14,047 nucleotides of DNA from JAVVSR01 sp964604875 (lineage in GTDB: Bacteria > Bacillota > Clostridia > Christensenellales > CAG-917): NCBI GenBank assembly GCA_964604875.1, contig CAZSAC010000043.1, positions 1-14,047 on the forward strand, written 5' to 3'. The notes under the pieces are model-generated. The model saw nothing but the letters and a program-made list of their open reading frames with translations. It made no database searches and was not told where the DNA came from. The translations under genes were made by a program, and so were the position numbers. This document shows, piece after piece, positions 1 through 5,954 of this stretch (within the stretch, counting starts at the first letter, position 1; every line of letters starts with the position of its first letter).

Positions 1-78
1 TATTTAATTATATTTATTATAACAAATTAATCCACTATTTGCAATATATAAATTGTTGGCGTCAGCCGCTTTGACGAA

Positions 79-107
79 TTGACTTTTAGTAAATAGAAAG
101 TTAAAAT
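79..107 (+). promoter_or_regulatory. SigA-type promoter of the AraC-family gene
   Basis: TTGACT at 79-84 and TAAAAT at 102-107 are separated by 17 nt, which predicts a start near 114 and a leader of about 75 nt. A small dyad (CGTCA at 60-64, TGACG at 72-76) lies just upstream. The -35 region TTGACTTTT (79-87) has a perfect inverted copy AAAAGTCAA at 134-142 in the leader. The rest of 1-188 is AT-rich and I see no gene in it. Confidence 0.6.
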
Positions 108-188
108 AAAAAATGTTTGCCAAAAGCAGCACAAAAAGTCAAGAAATAGAAAATATTTTAGGATATACTGTTTTTTAGGAAAGAAGAC

Positions 189-1064
189 ATGGATTGGATA
201 ACCGGTATACAGCGAGCGTTGGATTACACAGAAAAGCATCTTAAAGAGGATATTGATTTTGAAATGGTTGCGAAAGAGGCCTATTCGTCGTCATTTCATT
301 TTCAAAGAAGATTTTCGATGATTTGCGGGTTTTCCTTGGGTGATTATATTCGTATGCGTCGATTATCGCTTGCAGCAGAAGAGCTTTGTCACTCGGGCGC
401 AAAAGTGCTGGATACCGCCTTAAAATACGGTTACGACACATCTGAAAGTTTCTCTCGGGCGTTCACAAGGTTTCACGGGATATCACCTAGCGAGGCAAAA
501 CGTGGCGGAAGCGTTAAATCCTTCTCGAGACTTTCCGTAAAACTAATTTTATCTGGAGGTAATACTATGGATTACAGAATTGAAAAGAAAAACGAATTGA
601 CGTTGATTTGCAAGAAAAGGCACGTTAACAAACCGCAAGGAGATACCGCCACAAAAGACATATCTCGCTTTTGGAACGAGTGCTCGCAAGACGGCACTAT
701 GGAAAGTTTGTGCAAATACGGAAAGTTTGACCAGTTGAAGGGCGTGTTGGGAATATGTTTTTCCAAGGATATGGACAGCTCCGGCTTCCCATATGGAATC
801 GGTGTGGAATACAACGGCTTGCCTATAAAGGAAGAAGGTTTGGAAATTATAAAAGTGCCCGCCTATACCTATGCGGTTTTTGAATGCCGCGGAAAGATGC
901 CCGACTCTTTTAAAAACACCTATCAAAAAATTTGTACGGATTTTTTCCCCCAGAGCAACTATGAATATGGCAACGGAATAGAGTTGGAGGTTTACCCCTC
1001 AAGCGACGTAAACGACCCGAACTATTATTGTGAAATTTGGGTGGCGGTGAACGAAAGAAAGTAA
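189..1064 (+). CDS. AraC-family transcriptional regulator with C-terminal GyrI-like effector-binding domain
   Basis: This 291-residue protein is probably a ligand-responsive transcription activator. Residues 1-105 form an AraC/XylS DNA-binding domain with two helix-turn-helices: the first around residues 24-45, the second around 72-98 with the family signature running through GYDTSESFSRAF and ending FHGISPSEAKR. Residues 127-291 resemble the GyrI-like (SOUL/BmrR-type) small-molecule-binding domain, ending in the typical EIWVAV strand. The DNA-binding domain at the N-terminus and ligand domain at the C-terminus is the arrangement known from Rob/BmrR-like proteins. The ATG at 189 follows GGAAAG. 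A strong internal ribosome site and in-frame ATG lie exactly at the domain joint (separate entry). The gene is monocistronic between a consensus promoter and an intrinsic terminator. The ligand and targets are not visible; drug or stress response is a family-based inference. Confidence 0.9.
   Translation: MDWITGIQRALDYTEKHLKEDIDFEMVAKEAYSSSFHFQRRFSMICGFSLGDYIRMRRLSLAAEELCHSGAKVLDTALKYGYDTSESFSRAFTRFHGISPSEAKRGGSVKSFSRLSVKLILSGGNTMDYRIEKKNELTLICKKRHVNKPQGDTATKDISRFWNECSQDGTMESLCKYGKFDQLKGVLGICFSKDMDSSGFPYGIGVEYNGLPIKEEGLEIIKVPAYTYAVFECRGKMPDSFKNTYQKICTDFFPQSNYEYGNGIELEVYPSSDVNDPNYYCEIWVAVNERK
555..569 (+). promoter_or_regulatory. Internal Shine-Dalgarno and in-frame ATG at the AraC/GyrI domain joint
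   Basis: GGAGGT at 555-560 is followed by 6 nt and an ATG at 567-569, in frame as codon 127 of the AraC-family gene. It is a far stronger ribosome site than the one at the annotated start (189). Initiation here would give a 165-residue free GyrI-like domain starting MDYRIEKK. The Gly-Gly codons (GGA GGT) that make the site encode the interdomain linker SGGNTM. Confidence 0.5.
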
Positions 1065-1070
1065 ATTTTA

Positions 1071-1094
1071 AAGCGTCCGAAAGGGCGCTTTTTT
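1071..1094 (+). terminator. Intrinsic terminator after the AraC-family gene
   Basis: AAGCGTCC and GGGCGCTT form an 8-bp stem (one G-U pair) with a GAAA tetraloop, followed by TTTT directly after the stem. It begins 6 nt past the stop codon. Confidence 0.85.
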
Positions 1095-1116
1095 GATGTC
1101 CTAATCTTTTTAAAAG

Positions 1117-1145
1117 TTGACGGCTTTAGAGAAAAGTGCTAAAAT
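1117..1145 (+). promoter_or_regulatory. SigA-type promoter placed for a leaderless XRE transcript
   Basis: TTGACG (1117-1122), a 17-nt spacer and TAAAAT (1140-1145) make a near-consensus promoter. The expected start falls at about 1151-1153, on the ATG at 1153. The TTG at 1117 could be read as a start codon extending the ORF upstream, but it is better explained as part of the -35 box. Confidence 0.6.
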
Positions 1146-1152
1146 TTTGAAT

Positions 1153-1758
1153 ATGGAATTAGGCGAAAAGATACAGCAGTTACGAAAAGTTAAAAATATG
1201 ACTCAAGAGGATTTGGCTTCGGCGATTTTTGTATCGAGAACCGCCATATCCAAATGGGAGTCGGGGCGTGGTTACCCAAGCATAGACTCAATAAAACTTT
1301 TGTCAGAATTTTTCCACGTTAGCATAGACGAGCTTTTATCTGGGAAGGAGCTTCTTAGCGTTGCAGAAAATGATAATATCAAAAGAATAAATAAGTTTAA
1401 ATTTATTGTTTTGGGCTTGTTGGATTGCTTGGTTATTTTGTTTTTATTTTTACCGATATTTGGGGAAAAAATCGACGGCTATATATACTCTAACTCTTTG
1501 CTTAAAACTACCTCATATCAAAGTTATTTAAAAATAGGGTATATAGTTATCATATCGCTAACAAGCGTCTGGGGCGTTTTAGAACTGATATTTGCAGGTT
1601 TTTTGGATAAAGTTGATTCAAAAATAATTTCTATAATTACACTTTTCGTTTCGGCGGCTTTGGTAGGCAGTTTCATAATCAGTCAACAGCCATATGCGGG
1701 GAGTTTTGCTTTGTTGCTTATGACAATTAAAATATTTTTAATGCTAAAAAGGGTGTGA
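1153..1758 (+). CDS. XRE-family HTH regulator with four-helix membrane tail
   Basis: This 201-residue protein has an N-terminal Cro/C1-type helix-turn-helix (about residues 5-59, with the hallmark AIFVSRTAISKWESGRGYPS and the closing LSEFFHVSIDELLSGKE). A short linker follows, then about four hydrophobic helices (roughly 84-103, 127-150, 156-178 and 182-198). HTH-plus-transmembrane proteins of this layout are frequent in Clostridia and are generally thought to be membrane-tethered regulators; their signals are mostly unknown. I chose ATG 1153 (MELGEKIQQLRK) because it matches the usual family start. The open frame reaches back to a TTG at 1117, which is part of the predicted promoter. No Shine-Dalgarno precedes 1153, consistent with a leaderless message. 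After the stop there is only a small hairpin (GACAC/GTGTC, 1757-1771) with no T tract, so readthrough to the PAP2-like gene is possible. Confidence 0.85.
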   Translation: MELGEKIQQLRKVKNMTQEDLASAIFVSRTAISKWESGRGYPSIDSIKLLSEFFHVSIDELLSGKELLSVAENDNIKRINKFKFIVLGLLDCLVILFLFLPIFGEKIDGYIYSNSLLKTTSYQSYLKIGYIVIISLTSVWGVLELIFAGFLDKVDSKIISIITLFVSAALVGSFIISQQPYAGSFALLLMTIKIFLMLKRV

Positions 1759-1792
1759 CACGGAAAGTGTCGCCGATGTGAACGCTTAATTC

Positions 1793-1821
1793 TTTTTATA
1801 TTTTGCGCCTTAAGTTATAAT
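1793..1821 (+). promoter_or_regulatory. Possible promoter of the PAP2-like gene
   Basis: A perfect TATAAT sits at 1816-1821, but the -35 position (TTTTTA, 1793-1798, 17-nt spacer) matches poorly. The start would be near 1828, giving a leader of about 23 nt. The region 1759-1850 otherwise holds only a short hairpin. Confidence 0.35.
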
Positions 1822-1850
1822 TGCAATATAAATCTAGCGAGAGGCATAAT

Positions 1851-2519
1851 ATGAAAAAAAAGACAAAAGCGTTATTTTTTATTTTTGCAGGCTTGACTGC
1901 GTTATTCATTTTGTATACGGCAGCGATAAAATATATAGATGTTGGGGCGATTGGTCCAAACGGTTCAAGAGTTGGCTTTTCAACCTTAAATCAAGCGGCG
2001 CACAGTTTTTTCGGCGTCCATATGAGCCTATATAGCGTCACGGATTGGGCAAGTCTTGCGGTGATTGCCGTGATGCTGGGCTTTGCCGTTCTCGGCTTAA
2101 TTATGTGGATTAAAAGAAAAAGCTTTTTAAAAGTTGATTACAGTATCTTAATTTTGGGCGCGTATTATATATTGGTTTTTCTTGTGTATATAATGTTCGA
2201 ATTTATTGTTGTAAACTATCGTCCTGTCTTGATAAACGGAGTTTTGGAAGCTTCATATCCGTCGTCAACAACGATGCTTGTTATGTGCGTAATTCCCACA
2301 GCCGTCATTTTGTGTAATCGTATGCTAAATAACAGAATACTCAAAAATATGTTAAATGGCGTAAGCTTAGCGTTTATGGCGTTTATGGTAATTGGCAGGG
2401 CAGTTTCGGGAGTGCATTGGCTCACTGATATTGTGGGCGGAATAATTTTGAGTATGGCGTTGGTTATGTTGTATTATGCTTGTTTAAAACTGGCTGATGA
2501 TAAAATAGGCGCAAAATAA
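1851..2519 (+). CDS. PAP2-like (type 2 phosphatidic acid phosphatase-related) membrane protein
   Basis: This 222-residue membrane protein has about five hydrophobic segments (roughly 7-29, 66-88, 97-122, 141-156, 168-212). It carries the PAP2 signature in order: motif 1 as E-x6-RP (E117, R124, P125), motif 2 as YPSSTT (136-141) and motif 3 as GR-x5-H-x3-D (R183, H189, D193). The family removes phosphate from lipid phosphates such as undecaprenyl diphosphate or phosphatidic acid at the outer membrane face. Two usual catalytic positions differ: the motif 1 Lys is Glu and the motif 2 PSGH His is Thr. Either the substrate or mechanism differs, or the protein is no longer a standard phosphatase. 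I chose ATG 1851 (MKKKTK) over the TTG at 1821 because it follows GAGAGG with proper spacing and begins a normal membrane N-terminus. Confidence 0.75.
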   Translation: MKKKTKALFFIFAGLTALFILYTAAIKYIDVGAIGPNGSRVGFSTLNQAAHSFFGVHMSLYSVTDWASLAVIAVMLGFAVLGLIMWIKRKSFLKVDYSILILGAYYILVFLVYIMFEFIVVNYRPVLINGVLEASYPSSTTMLVMCVIPTAVILCNRMLNNRILKNMLNGVSLAFMAFMVIGRAVSGVHWLTDIVGGIILSMALVMLYYACLKLADDKIGAK

Positions 2520-2523
2520 AAAT

Positions 2524-2547
2524 GACGCTCTGTTATAGGGCGTCTTT
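2524..2547. terminator. Bidirectional terminator between convergent genes
   Basis: GACGCTC and GGGCGTC form a 7-bp stem with a 7-nt loop (2524-2544). It is followed by TTT on the plus strand; the minus strand has ATTTTTATTTT after the hairpin. It serves the PAP2-like gene (stop 2517-2519) and the minus-strand amidohydrolase, whose TAA codon (2533-2535) lies inside the loop. Confidence 0.7.
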
Positions 2548-3819
2548 AATCCTTTTAATAATTGAGTTGACTTTACGGTAAATTGTTTCTGAATCTATCC
2601 CTATATAAAACTCGCCTTTATTGTAAAGCGTTTTGCCGTCTACCATAGTAAGCAATACGTTTTGCTTGTTGCCGGCGTAAACTAAGTTGCTTATCAAATT
2701 ATTTTCAGGTTGCATATTCGGCAAGAAAAGATTTATAAGCGTCAAGTCCGCTTTTTCCCCGACAGCCAAGCAAGAGCAATCGTCCAGTCTCATAACTTTG
2801 GCGGAGCCAACAGTTGCCATTTTCAAAATATCTATAGCTTTTCCTGCCGAGGCGTCGGCTTGCTGTAATTTCAAAAGGGCGATAGACATAAACATTTCTT
2901 TAAACATATCCTGACTGTTGTTTGACGCCGCGCCGTCTGTGCCGATGCCCAGCATAAGCCCCTTGTCAAGATATTTTGCCAATGGAATGACACCGCTGGC
3001 TAGCTTTGCGTTGCACGAAGGATTTGTTATAATGCCGACGTTTTTAGACTTTAAAATGTCAATTTCATTGTCTAAAACGTGGATTGCGTGAAATGCGCCT
3101 CCTCCATATTTCCAAAAGCCGAGTTCCGTCAAATATTGAACAGGGTATTCTTTATTACGCAAAAAGCAATCCTCTCGCTCGGTTGAGCCTTCAAGAAGAT
3201 GCGTATATGACGGCGCTTTCAAGTGTTCTATTGCGCGACAAATCTCTTTCAGCATCGGCTTGGGAGTGGTATATTCGGCGTGGAAACCAAGCTGATATGT
3301 TATGCGTGGGGAAAGCTTGTTCCAGTTATCGTATTCGTCAAGTAAGCTTAAAAAGACTTTATCCGTTTGGCTGATTATGGAATTTGCTCCGCTACAAAAA
3401 ACCCCCCGAAAGCCCGAATCGATATAGGCTTGTATAACGCTGCGCTGGTGGAAATACATATCAAAGGACGAGGTTATTCCTCCGCTTAAAAACTCCAAAA
3501 TACTAAGCAGACTGCACCAATAGACGTCTTCCTCCGTTAGCTTTGCTTCCATCGGAAAAACCTTTTTTGTCAACCATTCAGACAACGGGAGGTCGTCTGC
3601 AAGGGAGCGCAAAAAGGACATCGGACTGTGGGAGTGTCCGTTTTTAAACCCCGGAATAAGCAAGTTGTTTTTGCAATCAAACTGAAAATCAAATTTTGGC
3701 AACGCCACTTTCGGCTCGCCTATATAAGAAATAAGATTCCCGTCTACCCACAGCTCCCCCGACACAATGTCAAGGTTTTCGCTTGTCAAAATTTTGGCGT
3801 TATAAAAACGGGTTTTCAT
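2533..3819 (-). CDS. Amidohydrolase of the MTA/SAH (adenosine-type) deaminase family
   Basis: This 428-residue cytoplasmic metal-dependent hydrolase has the full length of the MtaD/SsnA/TrzN group. Visible landmarks are the beta-sandwich start, IPGFKNGHSHSPMSFLRSL (metal ligands H62 and H64), FHAEYTTP (H180), the THLLEGSTE segment (H207 and E210), FHAIHV (H244, H247) and GIGTDGAASNN (D295). The DDLPLSEWL segment is typical of enzymes that deaminate 5'-methylthioadenosine, S-adenosylhomocysteine, 5'-deoxyadenosine or adenosine to inosine-type nucleosides. Which of these is used cannot be read from sequence. Its ATG overlaps the TGA of the upstream purine nucleoside phosphorylase by 4 nt (ATGA), and its own ribosome site is weak, so translation is probably coupled. 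The pairing supports a nucleoside substrate over guanine or a triazine. Its stop codon lies in the terminator loop. Confidence 0.85.
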   Translation of the reverse strand: MKTRFYNAKILTSENLDIVSGELWVDGNLISYIGEPKVALPKFDFQFDCKNNLLIPGFKNGHSHSPMSFLRSLADDLPLSEWLTKKVFPMEAKLTEEDVYWCSLLSILEFLSGGITSSFDMYFHQRSVIQAYIDSGFRGVFCSGANSIISQTDKVFLSLLDEYDNWNKLSPRITYQLGFHAEYTTPKPMLKEICRAIEHLKAPSYTHLLEGSTEREDCFLRNKEYPVQYLTELGFWKYGGGAFHAIHVLDNEIDILKSKNVGIITNPSCNAKLASGVIPLAKYLDKGLMLGIGTDGAASNNSQDMFKEMFMSIALLKLQQADASAGKAIDILKMATVGSAKVMRLDDCSCLAVGEKADLTLINLFLPNMQPENNLISNLVYAGNKQNVLLTMVDGKTLYNKGEFYIGIDSETIYRKVNSIIKRIKDAL

Positions 3820-4643
3820 TGCTTGGATATACCTGTGATTGTGTTATATAAAAGTTTTTTGAATAAGGGCGCGGTACGTTGTCCCGCAAGCCCTACTTCT
3901 TCGTGAGAGAGGGGCGCTTTTGATAAGCCTGCGGCTAAATTTGAAATCATCGAAATCCCTGCAATTTTCATACCTGCGTGTTTAGCGGTGATTGCTTCAA
4001 CGGCGGTTGACATTCCCACAGCGTCCGCGCCAAGCCTTTTTAACATTTGTATTTCGGCGGGGGTTTCATAGGCGGGGCCGGTCAGCTGGCAATATACGCC
4101 TTCCTTTAGCGAAATAGCAAGCTTTTGCGCTTGCGCCTTAATCAAGCTTTGAAGCTCAACATCGTAAACGGCGCTCATATCGGGGAAGCGGACGCCAAAA
4201 CTGTCCAAGTTCTTCCCAATTAAGGGCGAGGGAACAAAACAAGAGATATGGTCTGTTATAAGCATTAAATCTCCGATAGAAAAACCGTCGCCTAATCCTC
4301 CTGCGGCGTTAGTCAATATAAGATATTCGGCATTCATAAGTCGCATAAGCCTAATAGGCAAAACTACGTCGGACATTTCATAGCCTTCATAGAAATGCAC
4401 GCGCCCCTGCATAATCACGGTGGGCACATTGTCTACATAGCAAAACACAAAACGACCACGGTGTCCTTCGACGGTCGAGCGCGGAAAATTTGCTATATCG
4501 CAATAGTCGATGGTTTTTACTATGTTTGTTTCATCGGCAAATCCGCCTAATCCGCTACCCAAAACGAGGGCAACCTTTGGTTCAAACGGAATTTGCGCTT
4601 TAATTGAGTTGAATGCAGACATTAATTTCTCATATATTTCCAT
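3816..4643 (-). CDS. punA: Purine nucleoside phosphorylase (trimeric, PNP-I type)
   Basis: This 275-residue enzyme splits inosine, guanosine and their deoxy forms with phosphate, yielding free base and (deoxy)ribose 1-phosphate. Family landmarks are all present: GSGLGGF (29-35, phosphate loop), TVEGHRGRF (H61 and R64), MQGRVHFYEGY (79-89), LTNAAGG (110-116), GPAYETPAE (E193, base contact), GMSTAVEA (M211, ribose) and ISNLAAG (N235, purine contact). The Glu/Asn pair fits 6-oxopurine preference. The start at 4643 lines up with homologous N-termini but has no Shine-Dalgarno; the -10 box ends only 7 nt before it, implying a leaderless mRNA. A shorter start at codon 8 (ATG at 4622) behind a weak GAG is the alternative. 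It is coupled to the downstream deaminase-like gene and divergent from a TetR gene, which may control it through the palindrome in its promoter. Confidence 0.92.
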   Translation of the reverse strand: MEIYEKLMSAFNSIKAQIPFEPKVALVLGSGLGGFADETNIVKTIDYCDIANFPRSTVEGHRGRFVFCYVDNVPTVIMQGRVHFYEGYEMSDVVLPIRLMRLMNAEYLILTNAAGGLGDGFSIGDLMLITDHISCFVPSPLIGKNLDSFGVRFPDMSAVYDVELQSLIKAQAQKLAISLKEGVYCQLTGPAYETPAEIQMLKRLGADAVGMSTAVEAITAKHAGMKIAGISMISNLAAGLSKAPLSHEEVGLAGQRTAPLFKKLLYNTITGISKQ

Positions 4644-4650
4644 ACAATAA

Positions 4651-4678
4651 ATTATACCATATTGACAACGTTTGTCAA
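4651..4678 (-). promoter_or_regulatory. Consensus promoter of the nucleoside-salvage operon (probably leaderless)
   Basis: Read on the minus strand: TTGACA (4678-4673), 16-nt spacer, TATAAT (4656-4651) preceded by an extended TGG. Both hexamers are perfect. The first base of the phosphorylase ATG (4643) lies 8 nt past the -10 box, about where transcription should start. Confidence 0.75.
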
Positions 4679-4679
4679 T
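4661..4679. promoter_or_regulatory. 19-bp palindrome over the salvage -35 box, candidate TetR operator
   Basis: ATTGACAA, CGT, TTGTCAAT: two perfect 8-bp arms around a 3-bp centre. It covers the -35 hexamer and part of the spacer of the phosphorylase promoter, a classical repressor position. The divergent TetR-family gene at 4830 is the obvious candidate binder; this is inference from arrangement. Confidence 0.55.
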
Positions 4680-4690
4680 GTAGTTTTAGT

Positions 4691-4713
4691 TTATCCTATA
4701 GCTATAAGGATAA
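4691..4713. promoter_or_regulatory. 23-bp palindrome in the divergent control region
   Basis: Arms TTATCCT (4691-4697) and AGGATAA (4707-4713) flank a 9-nt centre that itself contains the self-complementary ATAGCTAT. It lies between the two divergent promoters, upstream of both -35 boxes. Its sequence differs from the 4661-4679 dyad, so a second regulator or an activator site is possible. No T tract follows, so it is not a terminator. Confidence 0.45.
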
Positions 4714-4757
4714 TACTTGATGTATTGCATAAAATAGATAAAATCCGCCGTTTTTGG

Positions 4758-4787
4758 TTGACAGTATAAAAATATGCGTGCTATAAT
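4758..4787 (+). promoter_or_regulatory. SigA-type promoter of the tetR gene
   Basis: TTGACA (4758-4763), 18-nt spacer, TATAAT (4782-4787). The predicted start near 4794 leaves a leader of about 36 nt containing AAAGAGG ahead of ATG 4830. A weak TGAC/GGTCA dyad lies in the leader (about 4793-4807). Confidence 0.7.
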
Positions 4788-4829
4788 CAAACTGACTGAA
4801 ATGGTCAAATTACTAAAGAGGTATTACCT

Positions 4830-5435
4830 ATGATTTCTTTTGAAGCGCTTCCGGATGAAAAAAGAAGAAGAATTATGAACGCCGCTTTATACCTTTTCTC
4901 AAGAAACGGTTATAAACGTACCGCCGTTGACGATATTGTGGAGCGGGCGCAGATTTCCAAAGGTTCAATATTTTATTATTTTGGTTCAAAAAAGAAGTTT
5001 TTTCTCTACTTGTACGAGTATGCGATTAAACTTACCAACGACACCGTACTAAGCCATTTAGACAGGCGTGATACGGATTTTTTCAGTCGGATATTCAATA
5101 TTCAACAAATAAAGCTATGTCTTATGACGGACTACCCGGATATGTATAATTTTACAGCTAAGGCAGCATTAGAAACAGATAGCGACGTTGCGGAAGATAT
5201 TGTTAAAATCAGCTCATATTATCGCACAAACGTAATGACGTACGCAACTGAAAGCATAAACCGCGGCAGCTTCAAGGGTGAAGTAAATATCGACGATGTT
5301 GCCTTAATGCTAAACTGGATATCGGAAGGCTTTATGAAAAACCTAAAGTGCAAGTCGGAAACGGATATAATAAAAGCGATGGCGGAGTTTTCCCGCTATA
5401 CCAGAATAATCGAAAAGAGCGTGTACCGTAATTAG
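4830..5435 (+). CDS. TetR-family transcriptional regulator
   Basis: This 201-residue protein has the usual TetR length. The N-terminal helix-turn-helix spans about residues 10-57, with the family signature IMNAALYLFSRNGYKRTAVDDI and KGSIFYYFGSKKKFF (recognition helix and the positively charged helix 4 start). The C-terminal helical part (about 60-201) is the ligand and dimer domain and has no recognisable ligand motif. It is transcribed away from the nucleoside-salvage operon, and two palindromes lie in the shared control region, so control of that operon and perhaps of itself is likely by arrangement. Downstream, the tyrosine phosphatase start is only 1 nt past its TAG stop, so the two are cotranscribed and probably translationally coupled. 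Confidence 0.9.
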   Translation: MISFEALPDEKRRRIMNAALYLFSRNGYKRTAVDDIVERAQISKGSIFYYFGSKKKFFLYLYEYAIKLTNDTVLSHLDRRDTDFFSRIFNIQQIKLCLMTDYPDMYNFTAKAALETDSDVAEDIVKISSYYRTNVMTYATESINRGSFKGEVNIDDVALMLNWISEGFMKNLKCKSETDIIKAMAEFSRYTRIIEKSVYRN

Positions 5436-5436
5436 T

Positions 5437-5901
5437 ATGTTGAGGATTATGTTTGTTTGTCTTGGCAACATTTGCCGTTCCCCTATGGCGGAATACCTGT
5501 TTCGTCAAATGCTAATCCAAAGGAAATTGGATAATAAAATACAGGTGGAGTCAGCTGCAACGTCGTCGGAGGCTTTGGGGTGTAGCGTGCATAGAGGGAC
5601 ACAACAGATATTATCGCGTTTTGGAATTAGAACCGAGGGTAAGATTGCCGTGCAGTTGAAAAAATCCGATTATAGCGAATACGATTATTTTATTGGAATG
5701 GAAGCTCAAAACGCGCGTGATATGTTGAGGATTTTCGGAAGCGATTCTCAAGGCAAAGTATATAAGCTGTTGGACTTCACTGCCTCGCCTAGAAATATAG
5801 CCGACCCGTGGTGGACGCATAATTTTGAAGCTACCTTCAGCGATATATCTTTTGGATTAGAAAAGTTTTTAGAGTTTTTATTGGCAGAAAAGAAAGTTTA
5901 A
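5437..5901 (+). CDS. Low-molecular-weight protein tyrosine (or arginine) phosphatase
   Basis: This 154-residue cytoplasmic phosphatase has the P-loop at its extreme N-terminus: VCLGNICRSPMAE, i.e. C-x5-R with nucleophile C8 and R14, with the second Cys at 13. The general acid is D123 in ADPWWT, near the usual C-terminal DP position. Length and order match LMW-PTPs such as YwlE/YfkJ/Wzb. These act on phosphotyrosine, or in YwlE-like members on phosphoarginine; the sequence alone does not decide. No kinase, mcsB or capsule gene is in view. The MLRIMFVC start is the normal family start and sits 1 nt after the tetR stop. No terminator separates it from mrp, although a promoter lies at its 3' end. 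Confidence 0.9.
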   Translation: MLRIMFVCLGNICRSPMAEYLFRQMLIQRKLDNKIQVESAATSSEALGCSVHRGTQQILSRFGIRTEGKIAVQLKKSDYSEYDYFIGMEAQNARDMLRIFGSDSQGKVYKLLDFTASPRNIADPWWTHNFEATFSDISFGLEKFLEFLLAEKKV

Positions 5902-5909
5902 AATATAAT
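5881..5909 (+). promoter_or_regulatory. Promoter of the Mrp gene, overlapping the phosphatase 3' end
   Basis: TTGGCA (5881-5886), 17-nt spacer, TATAAT (5904-5909), start expected near 5916. AAGGAG then lies at about 5938-5943, ahead of ATG 5955. Confidence 0.55.
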
Positions 5910-5954
5910 TTAGATTGATAAAGTCAATATAGTGCAAAAGGAGAGTTATATTAG

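Noticed and set aside
27..239. A 70-codon minus-strand frame at the left edge
   Set aside because: It overlaps the AraC start and promoter, has no ribosome site or recognisable family, and its Phe/Tyr-rich composition reflects AT-rich DNA.
1117..1152. TTG start extending the XRE protein by 12 residues
   Set aside because: The TTG is the first base triplet of a -35 box, has no ribosome site, and the family starts at MELGEKI.
1757..1771. Hairpin GACAC/GTGTC after the XRE gene as terminator
   Set aside because: Only 5 bp of stem and no T tract follow it.
3084..3374. A 96-codon plus-strand frame opposite the amidohydrolase
   Set aside because: It is antisense to a well-supported enzyme, with no ribosome site or homology signal; a codon-bias shadow.
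4644..4829. A purine riboswitch upstream of the phosphorylase
   Set aside because: The predicted start of transcription is at the ATG, so there is no leader to hold an aptamer, and no aptamer core is seen.
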